Notes under the pieces: model-generated
What the model was told of the DNA's origin: nothing
The model's database searches: none
Seen by the model: the letters and a program-made list of their open reading frames with translations, nothing else
Origin: CF-118 sp035689345
GTDB taxonomy: Bacteria > Chloroflexota > Dormibacteria > Dormibacterales > Dormibacteraceae
NCBI GenBank assembly: GCA_035689345.1
Contig: DASSLR010000043.1
Location: 1 to 18,728 of the forward strand
Direction of reading: 5' to 3'
Length of the DNA stretch: 18,728 nucleotides
In this document: piece by piece, positions 7,037-17,651 of the stretch
Numbering within the stretch: the stretch's first letter is position 1
How the letters are laid out: each line of letters opens with the position of its first letter
Translations under genes and position numbers: made by a program

Positions 7037-8476
7037 CTAACCGGCCAGCGGCATCAGCAGCGCGAACGACGAGCCGCCCGGCCCGGACCACTGCAGCACC
7101 ACGTCGCCTCCCATCCGCCGGGCCAGCTCACGGGAAAGGTACAGCCCCATGCCGGTTCCCGGCACGTGGTCGTGATCGGGCCGCTCCACGCGCATGAACC
7201 GGCTGAACAACCGGATCTGCTCGGACAACGGGACTCCGATGCCCTGGTCGTTGATCACGACGCGGCCCAGCTCCTCGGTCCTGTCCATGATCACGGTGAT
7301 GTCGCCGCCGAGCGGTGAGTACTTGATGGCGTTGGAGAGCAGGTTGCTGAGGATGATGTGCACGCGCTCGGCGTCGCCGACGACGTTGAGCTCGCCCGGG
7401 TACGGCTCGAAGACGATGCGATGGACAGGGCTTTCTTCGAGGGCGCGGGCAAGCTCGACAGCCTGCTCGGTGATGGTGCCCATGTCGATCGTGTCGGTGC
7501 GCAGGCGGAGGCTGCCCTCTTCGATGCGCGCGACCTCGACCATCTGGTCGACAAGCCTGCTCATCTCCATCGTCTTGGCCTCGAGGGCGGGCAGCGACCG
7601 CTCCTCGAGCTCGCGCCGCCGCTCGGGAGAGGAGTCGCGAAACAGCGACAGGTAGCCGCGCAGGACAGTGAGAGGGCTGCGGAGCTCGTGAGCGACCAGG
7701 TTCAAGAACGCTGACTTGGACCGCTCCAGGTCGAGCAGGCGCTGGCGTTCGAGCTGGCGCGATGTGATGTCGCGCGTCACTTTCGCGTAGCCGGTCAACC
7801 TGCCCGAAGGATCGTGGAGCGCGGTGATCACCACCGACGCAAAAAAGCGTGTCCCGTCCTTGCGGACGCGCCAGCCCTCGTCTTCGACCCTGCCGGATTC
7901 GCGAGCGATGCGCAGCTCGCGCTCCGGCTTGCCGGCTTCGATGTCCTCGGCCGGATAGAACGCAGAGAAGTGGGTGCCGAGGATCTCGCTGTCTTCGTAA
8001 CCCTTGATCCGGCGAGCGCCCTCGTTCCAGCTGGAGATGCGGCCCTCAGTGTCGAGAAGGAAGATCGCGTACTCGGTCACCGACTCGACCAGGAGGCGGA
8101 AGCGCTCGGCGGCGGCGATCTGTTCGGTGATTTCGCGATTGACCTCGAGGATCCGGCCCGCGCCAGTGTCGAGGACCCATTTGCCGTCGACGACGATCTC
8201 GGCTCCGTCCTTCCGGGTCTGGACGAGCCGGCCCTCCCACACGCCGTCGGCGACCACCTTTTCGTAGGCGGTCAGCTTCGAGCCGGGATACCGCGTCCGG
8301 AGCAGTTCGGACGACACCCGGCCCAGCGCCTCGGCCCGCGAATATCCGTACATTCGCTGGGCTCCCGCGTTCCAATAAGTGACCCTATGAGTGCCCGAAT
8401 CGATCGTGAAAATCGCGTCAAACGCGAGGTCGAGCAGCTGAGCCGCCTCGTCTTTCCCCCGTTCCGAAGCCACCAT
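7037..8476 (-). CDS. PAS-PAS sensor histidine kinase (soluble)
   Basis: From the ATG at 8474-8476 the protein has 479 residues. PAS 1 occupies about 12-120 (FDAIFTIDS, W-N-A-G-A-Q-R-M-Y-G-Y). PAS 2 occupies about 122-242 (YAIFLLDTEGRISSWNEGA, then the PAC segment WRVRKDGTRFF). The H-box AHELRSPL places the phospho-acceptor at H263. The ATPase domain has the N-box NLLSNAIKYS (N382), G1 DQGIG (D410) and G2 GTGMG (440-444). There is no transmembrane segment or signal, so it senses an intracellular signal; the PAS ligand is unknown. The frame stays open upstream to 8953, but that part is antisense to the response regulator and has no kinase-like sequence. It is divergent from the single-domain regulator, its likely partner, and lies directly ahead of the secreted BNR gene. 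Confidence 0.92.
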   Translation of the reverse strand: MVASERGKDEAAQLLDLAFDAIFTIDSGTHRVTYWNAGAQRMYGYSRAEALGRVSSELLRTRYPGSKLTAYEKVVADGVWEGRLVQTRKDGAEIVVDGKWVLDTGAGRILEVNREITEQIAAAERFRLLVESVTEYAIFLLDTEGRISSWNEGARRIKGYEDSEILGTHFSAFYPAEDIEAGKPERELRIARESGRVEDEGWRVRKDGTRFFASVVITALHDPSGRLTGYAKVTRDITSRQLERQRLLDLERSKSAFLNLVAHELRSPLTVLRGYLSLFRDSSPERRRELEERSLPALEAKTMEMSRLVDQMVEVARIEEGSLRLRTDTIDMGTITEQAVELARALEESPVHRIVFEPYPGELNVVGDAERVHIILSNLLSNAIKYSPLGGDITVIMDRTEELGRVVINDQGIGVPLSEQIRLFSRFMRVERPDHDHVPGTGMGLYLSRELARRMGGDVVLQWSGPGGSSFALLMPLAG

Positions 8477-8517
8477 CAAAAGAGTACCGAGCCGTACGCA
8501 CAGCGTGCCGGGATCGG

Positions 8518-8911
8518 GTGGGCGAGAGCCGAGGATCCAAAGCGCATCCTCTTCATCGAGGACGACCGCTTCATCGCCGACATGTACCGGCTCGGCCTCG
8601 AGAACGGCGGTTGGTCGGTCGAGATCGCGCACGATGGAGTCGAGGGCCTGCGCCGGGCGCTGGCGGCGCCGCCCGCGCTGATCCTTCTCGACCTGCTGCT
8701 TCCACGCATGGACGGCTTCGAGGTCCTGCGACAGTTGCGCGCGAACGAGAGCACACGCGACACGCCGGTCCTCGTCGTGTCGAACGCCACGGGGCTTGGA
8801 GGCCGTGAGGAGGAGGCGCAAGGCCTCGGCATCGAGGACTGGATGGTCAAGGCCAACACGACCCCGGCCGCGCTCGTCACCAGAGTCGGACGGATCCTGG
8901 CGAAGAACTAG
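8518..8911 (+). CDS. Single-domain response regulator, start disrupted or non-canonical
   Basis: From about 8540 to the TAG at 8909-8911 the frame encodes a complete receiver domain: RILFIEDDRF (acidic pair), LILLDLLLPRMDGFEVLRQL with the phospho-acceptor Asp, PVLVVSNATG, and the conserved lysine in WMVKANTTP. No DNA-binding domain follows. The start is a problem. This frame has no ATG, GTG or TTG between the ATG at 8387, which lies well inside the divergent kinase gene on the other strand, and an internal ATG at 8582-8584 after the acidic pair. A GTG at 8518-8520 opens the neighbouring frame (GTG GGC GAG AGC ...). It would run smoothly into RILFIEDD if one base were removed around 8539-8545. 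I therefore set the start there, assuming a one-base frameshift (real or sequencing). The sortase gene follows after 8 nt. Confidence 0.75.
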
Positions 8912-8919
8912 GCAACCGC

Positions 8920-9588
8920 ATGGCCAGCGCACCGAAGAGATGGCTGCGCGCACCGTTCTCCACCAACAGCAAGGGCACTGAACGTCTCGACCCGCTGCGC
9001 GTGACGGCGCTGCTGTTCATCACCGCCGGGGTCCTGCTGATCGTCAGCTTCTTCTACGCGACGTCGGTCGCGGTCGAGGACCAGAGCCGGTTGGACCAGT
9101 CGTGGCGGCAGCACGTCGTCGTGCCCAACACCAACCCTCCGAAGGTCGACCCGGCGCTCAAGCATCCGGTCGGCGGTGTGGACTTCGCCATCCAGGTGCC
9201 GAAGCTCGGCTACTTCGCCGCGGTTAAGGAGGGCGTGAGCACGGGCGTCCTGTACAGCGGTCCGGGCCACTACCCCGAGACGCCGTGGCCCGGTGACATG
9301 GGCACCGTCGGCGTGGCCGCGCACAACGTGTACTGGGTGAACTTCCCCGAGCTGAAGACCGGGGACGAGGTCGACCTGCAGACGCGCTACGGGCTCTATC
9401 GATATCGCGTCACCGGCAGCCGCATCGTCGACCCGAACGACCGCACGGTGCTCGTGCCCGAGAGCGGCGGCTATCACCTCACGCTGACCACGTGCTGGCC
9501 GCTGTGGGCGGGCGCTTTCGCGACCCAGCGCTACGTCATCTTCACCGACCAGTTCTACCCGGCCCCTCCGCCGGCGACGGCGAGCTAG
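8920..9588 (+). CDS. Sortase, class D/E-like
   Basis: The 222-residue protein has a short basic cytoplasmic N-terminus, one membrane helix at about 28-49 and an extracytoplasmic sortase domain. The catalytic residues are visible: H135 in GVAAHN, C192 in TLTTCWP and R204 in ATQRYVIF. The short C-W-P/Arg spacing and single N-terminal helix fit the small housekeeping-like class D/E sortases of high-GC Gram-positives rather than class B or pilin class C enzymes. Known class E enzymes prefer LAxTG. A protein ending in LANTG, a hydrophobic stretch and RRRKQ is encoded at the right edge of this window, so it is a candidate substrate. The gene starts 8 nt after the response regulator, and its stop abuts the stop of the convergent REC-kinase gene with no gap. 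Confidence 0.92.
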   Translation: MASAPKRWLRAPFSTNSKGTERLDPLRVTALLFITAGVLLIVSFFYATSVAVEDQSRLDQSWRQHVVVPNTNPPKVDPALKHPVGGVDFAIQVPKLGYFAAVKEGVSTGVLYSGPGHYPETPWPGDMGTVGVAAHNVYWVNFPELKTGDEVDLQTRYGLYRYRVTGSRIVDPNDRTVLVPESGGYHLTLTTCWPLWAGAFATQRYVIFTDQFYPAPPPATAS

Positions 9589-10746
9589 TTACAGGACGAA
9601 GTAGAAGGTCGCGCCTTCGCCCACCGCTCCCTCGGCCCAGATCCGGCCACCGTGGCGGTTGACGATGCGCTGGGCGGCCGCCAGCCCGATGCCCTCGCCG
9701 GCGAACTCGCTCTGGCTGTGCAGGCGCTGGAAGGCGCCGAAAAGCTTGTGGGCGTAGATCATGTCGAAGCCCGCGCCGTTGTCGCGCACGAAGAGCCGCC
9801 TCTCGCCCGCGATCAGCTCGCTGCCCACGGTGATAATTGGAGTCTTCTGGCCGCGGGTGAACTTCCACGCATTGCTGAGCAGGTTCGTCAGCAGCAGCCG
9901 CACCAGGCCGGCGTCGCCGGAAGCGGTCAGCCCTTCGTCGATGCGTACATCGACTTCTCGGTTCGGGTCCTGGGCTCGCAGCTGCGCGACGACCTCGCCG
10001 GCCATGCCGCTGATGTCGAGCTTCTCGCGCCGGATGTCGCCGCCCGTGAGACGGAACAGGGACTGCATGCCCTCGAACAGGCTCATCATCTGCTTGCTCG
10101 TGCGCCGCAGCCTCATCAGCTGGTCCCTGGTTCCATTCGTGGTGGCGTCGGCGCTTTCCACGAGTGACTGCGCGATCGCGTCGATCGACAGCAGCGGCGC
10201 GCGCAGGTCGTGCGACACGAAATAGTTGAAGCCGTCGAGCTCGCGGTTGATCGCCGTGAGGGCCGTCGTCCGTTCCTGGACGAGGCCCTGCAGCTGCGTC
10301 CGGTAGCGCTTCAGCTCCTGCTGGCTCTTGTACAGCTCGACGAAGACGGTGACCTTGGCGCGGAGAATCGCGGGCACGATGGGCGAGAAGACGAAGTCCA
10401 CCGCGCCAAGCTCGTAGCCGCGCCCCATGTCGGTCTGCGCCTGGTCGAGGGCGGTGACAAAGATGATCGGCGTCAGCTCGGACGCGGGACGCTGCCGGAT
10501 CATCTCCGCCGTCTCGAAGCCGTTCATGATCGGCATGCGGACGTCCAGCAGGATGACCGCGAAATCTTCTTTGAGCAGGTGGCGCAGGGCGTCGGCGCCG
10601 GACCGCGCGTCGACCAGGTTCTCTCCGAGCGGCTCGAGCACGCTGTGCAGGGCCACGAGCTTGGAGGGGTCGTCGTCGACGAGCAGGATGGAGGCCACGG
10701 GTTCGGCCTGCGGCTCCGGTGGGGCGATGGCGGGACGCGGTTTCAT
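9589..10746 (-). CDS. REC-histidine kinase, receiver lacking the conserved lysine
   Basis: The protein has 385 residues from the ATG at 10744-10746, whose ATGA overlaps the CheR stop. A receiver spans about 17-135 with the acidic cluster VDDD (D24-D26), phospho-acceptor D68 in VILLDVRMPIMNGFE and T98 in FVTAL. At the position of the usual K-P (here VDFVFSPIVP, 117-125) the lysine is replaced by serine, S121. A coiled linker (YKSQQELKRYRTQLQGLVQER) leads to the kinase: H-box VSHDLRAPL (H179), N-box NLLSNAWKFT, G1 DNGAGF and G2 GEGIGL. There is no membrane segment. REC-first kinases usually receive phosphate from an upstream hybrid kinase and modulate their own kinase domain. Loss of the lysine may alter receiver switching. 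It is the last gene of the signalling operon. Confidence 0.92.
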   Translation of the reverse strand: MKPRPAIAPPEPQAEPVASILLVDDDPSKLVALHSVLEPLGENLVDARSGADALRHLLKEDFAVILLDVRMPIMNGFETAEMIRQRPASELTPIIFVTALDQAQTDMGRGYELGAVDFVFSPIVPAILRAKVTVFVELYKSQQELKRYRTQLQGLVQERTTALTAINRELDGFNYFVSHDLRAPLLSIDAIAQSLVESADATTNGTRDQLMRLRRTSKQMMSLFEGMQSLFRLTGGDIRREKLDISGMAGEVVAQLRAQDPNREVDVRIDEGLTASGDAGLVRLLLTNLLSNAWKFTRGQKTPIITVGSELIAGERRLFVRDNGAGFDMIYAHKLFGAFQRLHSQSEFAGEGIGLAAAQRIVNRHGGRIWAEGAVGEGATFYFVL

Positions 10747-11602
10747 GCCGCCGCCTTGCGGTAAACGCCCGCGCCTTCGTGCACTCGCGTGTACGTGCTG
10801 GACCGGTTCCGGTTGATCAGTGATTCCAGAGAGCCGACGATCAGATAGCCACCGCGGATCAGGCTCTCGTTCAGCAGGCGATGCACGCTGCGCTGCAGGG
10901 GTGAGCTGAAGTTGGAGAGCACGTTCGTGCACAGGATGACGTGGAACTCGTTGAAGGAAGCATCCGTGGTGAGGTTGTGGCGCGCCCATGTCACGCCGGC
11001 GAGCAGCGACCTGTCCAGCCTGGCCACCTCACCGGTGACGCGGTAGTAGTCCCTGAGGGTGCCCTTGCCGCCCGATCGTTTGTAACCGGCCTCGCCGGAC
11101 ATCACGTTTTCCAGCGGGTAGACGGCGGCCGCGGCGACGGTGAGGCTGCGCTCGTTGATGTCTGTCGCGTAGATCCTGGTGCGGTTCAGCATGCCGGTCT
11201 CTCGCAGCACGATCGCCAGCGAGGCCACCTCCTCGCCGGTCGCGCAGCCGGCGACCCAGATGCGAACCGATGGAAACGTGCGCAGCCACGGCACGATCTC
11301 CTCGCGCAGGACGCGCAGCGCGACGGCCTCGCGGAACATGCTCGTGACGTTGACGCCGACGTTGTTGAGGAATCGCTCGAGGCTTGCCGGGTCGTGCAGC
11401 ACGCGGTCCTGATAGGCGGAGATCGTCGGCACCCCGTCGAGCGCCATGCTCATCAGGATGTTTCGGCGCAGCGGCCCGAGGGCGTAGTCGCGGAAGTCGT
11501 ACCCGTAATGGAGTGCGATGCCTTCCAGCAAGAGCTTGAGCTCGATCTCCTCCAGGGTCCTCGCCGGCGAACCCTGCGACGGCGCCAGTTGCTCGGAGGC
11601 GC

Positions 11603-11606
<4 letters not shown>
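10743..11606 (-). CDS. CheR-type SAM-dependent methyltransferase
   Basis: From the proposed start at 11606 this is 287 residues, the normal CheR size. An N-terminal helical domain begins LEEIELKLLLEGIALHYGYDF. The SAM site is IWVAGCATGEEVASLAI (motif I at about 119-126), ATDIN follows at 147-151, and CTNVLSNF at 226-233 corresponds to the CheR C-R-N-V-x-x-Y-F motif. Two positions differ from textbook CheR: G-E-E-V-A-S instead of G-E-E-P-Y-S, and T for R in C-T-N-V. CheR methylates glutamates of chemoreceptors, but no chemoreceptor is visible. The start is uncertain. The CTG at 11604-11606 overlaps the hybrid kinase stop as CTGA. The nearest upstream canonical codon is GTG at 11691-11693, giving 316 residues and a 91-nt overlap. 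Confidence 0.88.
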
Positions 11607-16168
<4,562 letters not shown>

Positions 16169-16174
16169 TATGAT

Positions 16175-16180
16175 CTCCTC
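16175..16180 (-). promoter_or_regulatory. Ribosome binding site deciding the hybrid kinase GTG start
   Basis: GAGGAG on the minus strand ends 6 nt before the GTG at 16166-16168. The open frame extends upstream to 16471 but there lies within the preceding kinase gene and has no domain-like sequence. Confidence 0.7.
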
Positions 16181-16191
16181 TCTCTTTTCTC

Positions 16192-17106
16192 TTACTTTCC
16201 AGTTGGGATCCAGAAGCTGATGCGGGTCCCTATGCCGGGCTCGCTGTCGAGCCGGCACCAGCCGCCCGCGAGCTGTGCGCGCTCGCGCATCGCGATCAGT
16301 CCCAGGTGGCCTGGCAGGTACAGGCTCTCCACCACGACGAATCCCGTGCCGTCGTCCGAGACGACCACGCTGATCCCGCCGTCGACAACCTCGGCGAGCA
16401 CGCTCACACGCGTCGCGTTGCTGTGCTTCTCGACGTTGCTCAAGGCCTCGGAGATGTTCTTGAAGACGCACGCCTTCACGATTTCGGGAAGGTCGTCCGG
16501 CACGCGGATGTCGAGCTCGGGCTCGATGCCGGTGTGGGACTTGAGCGCGACCACGCGGTCGCGGATGGAATCGGCGAGGCGCACGTGCACGTCGACGCTG
16601 GCGGGGCTCACGTTGTAGAGCAATCCGCGCAGCGACTCCTCGACGCGTTTCATCGTGGCCTTCAGCTGGTCCAGGTCGGCCGCGTACTTGGTCCGGCGCG
16701 CCTCCATGCGGATGCGCTCGAGCTGCAGCTCGGCGCCGGTCAGGAGCTGCAGGGCCCCGTCGTGCAGCGCGCTGGCGAAGCGCCTTCGCGCCTCGTCGCC
16801 GCCGGACGCGACGTTGTCGAGCAGATGCCGGCGGGCGGAGTCGGCGTCCTCGAGGCGCTGCTGGGCGGCGTCGAGGTCTTCCTCCGCCTGCTGCAGGCGC
16901 GCCGCGGCGCGGTCGCGTTCCCCTTCGACCCGGCTGATGGCCTCCTGCAGGTCGGTCACCCCGCCGTTGGCGCCGTTGATGGGCGCGCCGGCTCCTGCGC
17001 TGCCTGCGGTGCCGGTGCCACCGGAGGAGCGCCGGGACGAATCCGGCTCTGCGATCCGCTTTGCCCGACGGCGAGGTTGCGCGCCAGGCTGTGTTGCTAT
17101 ATCCAA
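16192..17106 (-). CDS. Soluble HisKA_3 (NarL/DegS-type) histidine kinase without visible sensor domain
   Basis: The 304-residue protein starts with TTG at 17104-17106. Its first 50 residues are basic, then Ser/Gly/Ala-rich and probably disordered. Residues 51-98 form a coiled coil rich in Glu, Arg and Gln. The dimerisation domain has RRRFASALHDGALQLL, with H115 in the H-D-G-x-x-Q motif of HisKA_3 kinases. The ATPase domain has the N-box ISEALSNVEKHS (N224), G1 DDGTGF (251-256) and a G2 loop GHLGLIAMRER. The ending GIGTRISFWIP is typical. No PAS, GAF or membrane part is present. Such kinases normally phosphorylate NarL/FixJ regulators; none is encoded next to it. It is the first gene of the four-gene signalling operon, 23 nt before the hybrid kinase. 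Confidence 0.9.
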   Translation of the reverse strand: MDIATQPGAQPRRRAKRIAEPDSSRRSSGGTGTAGSAGAGAPINGANGGVTDLQEAISRVEGERDRAAARLQQAEEDLDAAQQRLEDADSARRHLLDNVASGGDEARRRFASALHDGALQLLTGAELQLERIRMEARRTKYAADLDQLKATMKRVEESLRGLLYNVSPASVDVHVRLADSIRDRVVALKSHTGIEPELDIRVPDDLPEIVKACVFKNISEALSNVEKHSNATRVSVLAEVVDGGISVVVSDDGTGFVVVESLYLPGHLGLIAMRERAQLAGGWCRLDSEPGIGTRISFWIPTGK

Positions 17107-17111
17107 AGCTG

Positions 17112-17116
17112 CCTCC
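17112..17116 (-). promoter_or_regulatory. Ribosome binding site supporting a TTG start
   Basis: GGAGG on the minus strand stands 5 nt before the TTG at 17104-17106. It justifies the rare start codon of the HisKA_3 kinase. The operon promoter should lie in 17117-17215; I could not assign convincing -35/-10 elements there. Confidence 0.65.
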
Positions 17117-17215
17117 AGGCGGGTTAGGGCACGGCTAAATCAAACTGCCCGGAGGCCTATAAAGTCACCGTACAAGTGAGGTAGTTGAGATCAGGCCGGG
17201 CTGGGCCGGCGGCGG

Positions 17216-17485
17216 TCAGGCAGTCGTTCGGTGCCCGCTCAGGAGCCGGATCAGCGCCAGCAGGAGCAGGGCGCCCAGGAAGGCGACGATGATGCTGCCG
17301 ATAAAGCCGACGCTGCCCTGGATGAACGCGCCCGCGATCAGGCCGCCGACCAGGGCTCCGATGAGGCCCACGACGAGGTCGCCAATCAGGCCGAAGCCGT
17401 GTCCGCGGCTGACCTTGCCGGCCGCCCAGCCGGCGATGAGCCCCACGATGATCCAAGCGATGATGCCGCCGGGCGAAAGAGCCAT
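17216..17485 (-). CDS. GlsB/YeaQ/YmgE-family small membrane protein
   Basis: The 89-residue hydrophobic protein has three membrane helices: GGIIAWIIVGLIAGWAAGKV, LIGDLVVGLIGALVGGLIAG and VGFIGSIIVAFLGALLLLAL. The glycine-rich helix pattern, the G-x-x-A-G-x-x-x-x-G repeats and the loop R-G-H-G-F-G-L-I-G-D are typical of the transglycosylase-associated/YeaQ-YmgE family. In other bacteria its members are induced by stress; the molecular role is unclear. GGAGA stands 5 nt before the ATG at 17483-17485. The stop is separated from the downstream signalling operon by about 110 nt. Two inverted repeats lie in its upstream region. Confidence 0.88.
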   Translation of the reverse strand: MALSPGGIIAWIIVGLIAGWAAGKVSRGHGFGLIGDLVVGLIGALVGGLIAGAFIQGSVGFIGSIIVAFLGALLLLALIRLLSGHRTTA

Positions 17486-17602
17486 GTTCTTCTCCAGGAG
17501 CTGAAATCTGGTGGACCCGCTCCTTGCGGAGTGGGCCCAACACAGGAACGCGTGTTGCCGACCTCCTCCCCACGCAGTGAGGAGGCCCGGTGGTGCGGTT
17601 CC
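17486..17602 (-). promoter_or_regulatory. Upstream region of the GlsB-like gene with two hairpins
   Basis: Reading on the minus strand, CCTCCTC/GAGGAGG (17562-17568 with 17579-17585) forms a 7-bp stem. Nearer the gene, 17513-17523 pairs with 17528-17538 in an 11-position stem with one wobble and one mismatch around a GCAA tetraloop of the stable GNRA type. Either could shape the 5' leader. I could not assign a promoter confidently. Confidence 0.45.
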
Positions 17603-17638
17603 AAAAAGAAAACCGGGCTCGCGAGATGCGAGCCCGGT
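17603..17638 (-). terminator. Rho-independent terminator of the repeat surface protein gene
   Basis: ACCGGGCTCGC (17612-17622) and GCGAGCCCGGT (17628-17638) form a perfect 11-bp G+C-rich stem with a 5-nt loop. On the minus strand it is followed by TTTTCTTTTT (17612 down to 17603). It stands 13 nt after the stop codon of the LANTG protein gene. Confidence 0.9.
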
Positions 17639-17651
17639 GTCGTAGCCGACG

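Noticed and set aside
8477..8953. N-terminal extension of the PAS kinase up to 8953
   Set aside because: This part is antisense to the receiver domain of the response regulator and shows no PAS or membrane sequence. The ATG at 8474-8476 stands shortly before the first PAS.
10747..10989. Extension of the REC-kinase into the CheR gene
   Set aside because: The receiver begins properly after the ATG at 10744-10746, which overlaps the CheR stop as ATGA. The extension has no receiver-like sequence.
16169..16471. N-terminal extension of the hybrid kinase up to 16471
   Set aside because: It would overlap the HisKA_3 kinase gene by about 280 nt. It is Arg-rich nonsense, and GAGGAG directly precedes the GTG at 16166-16168.
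17216..17240. Terminator after the GlsB-like gene (GCCGG/CCGGC near 17195-17215)
   Set aside because: The stem is only about 5 bp and no T-run follows on the minus strand.
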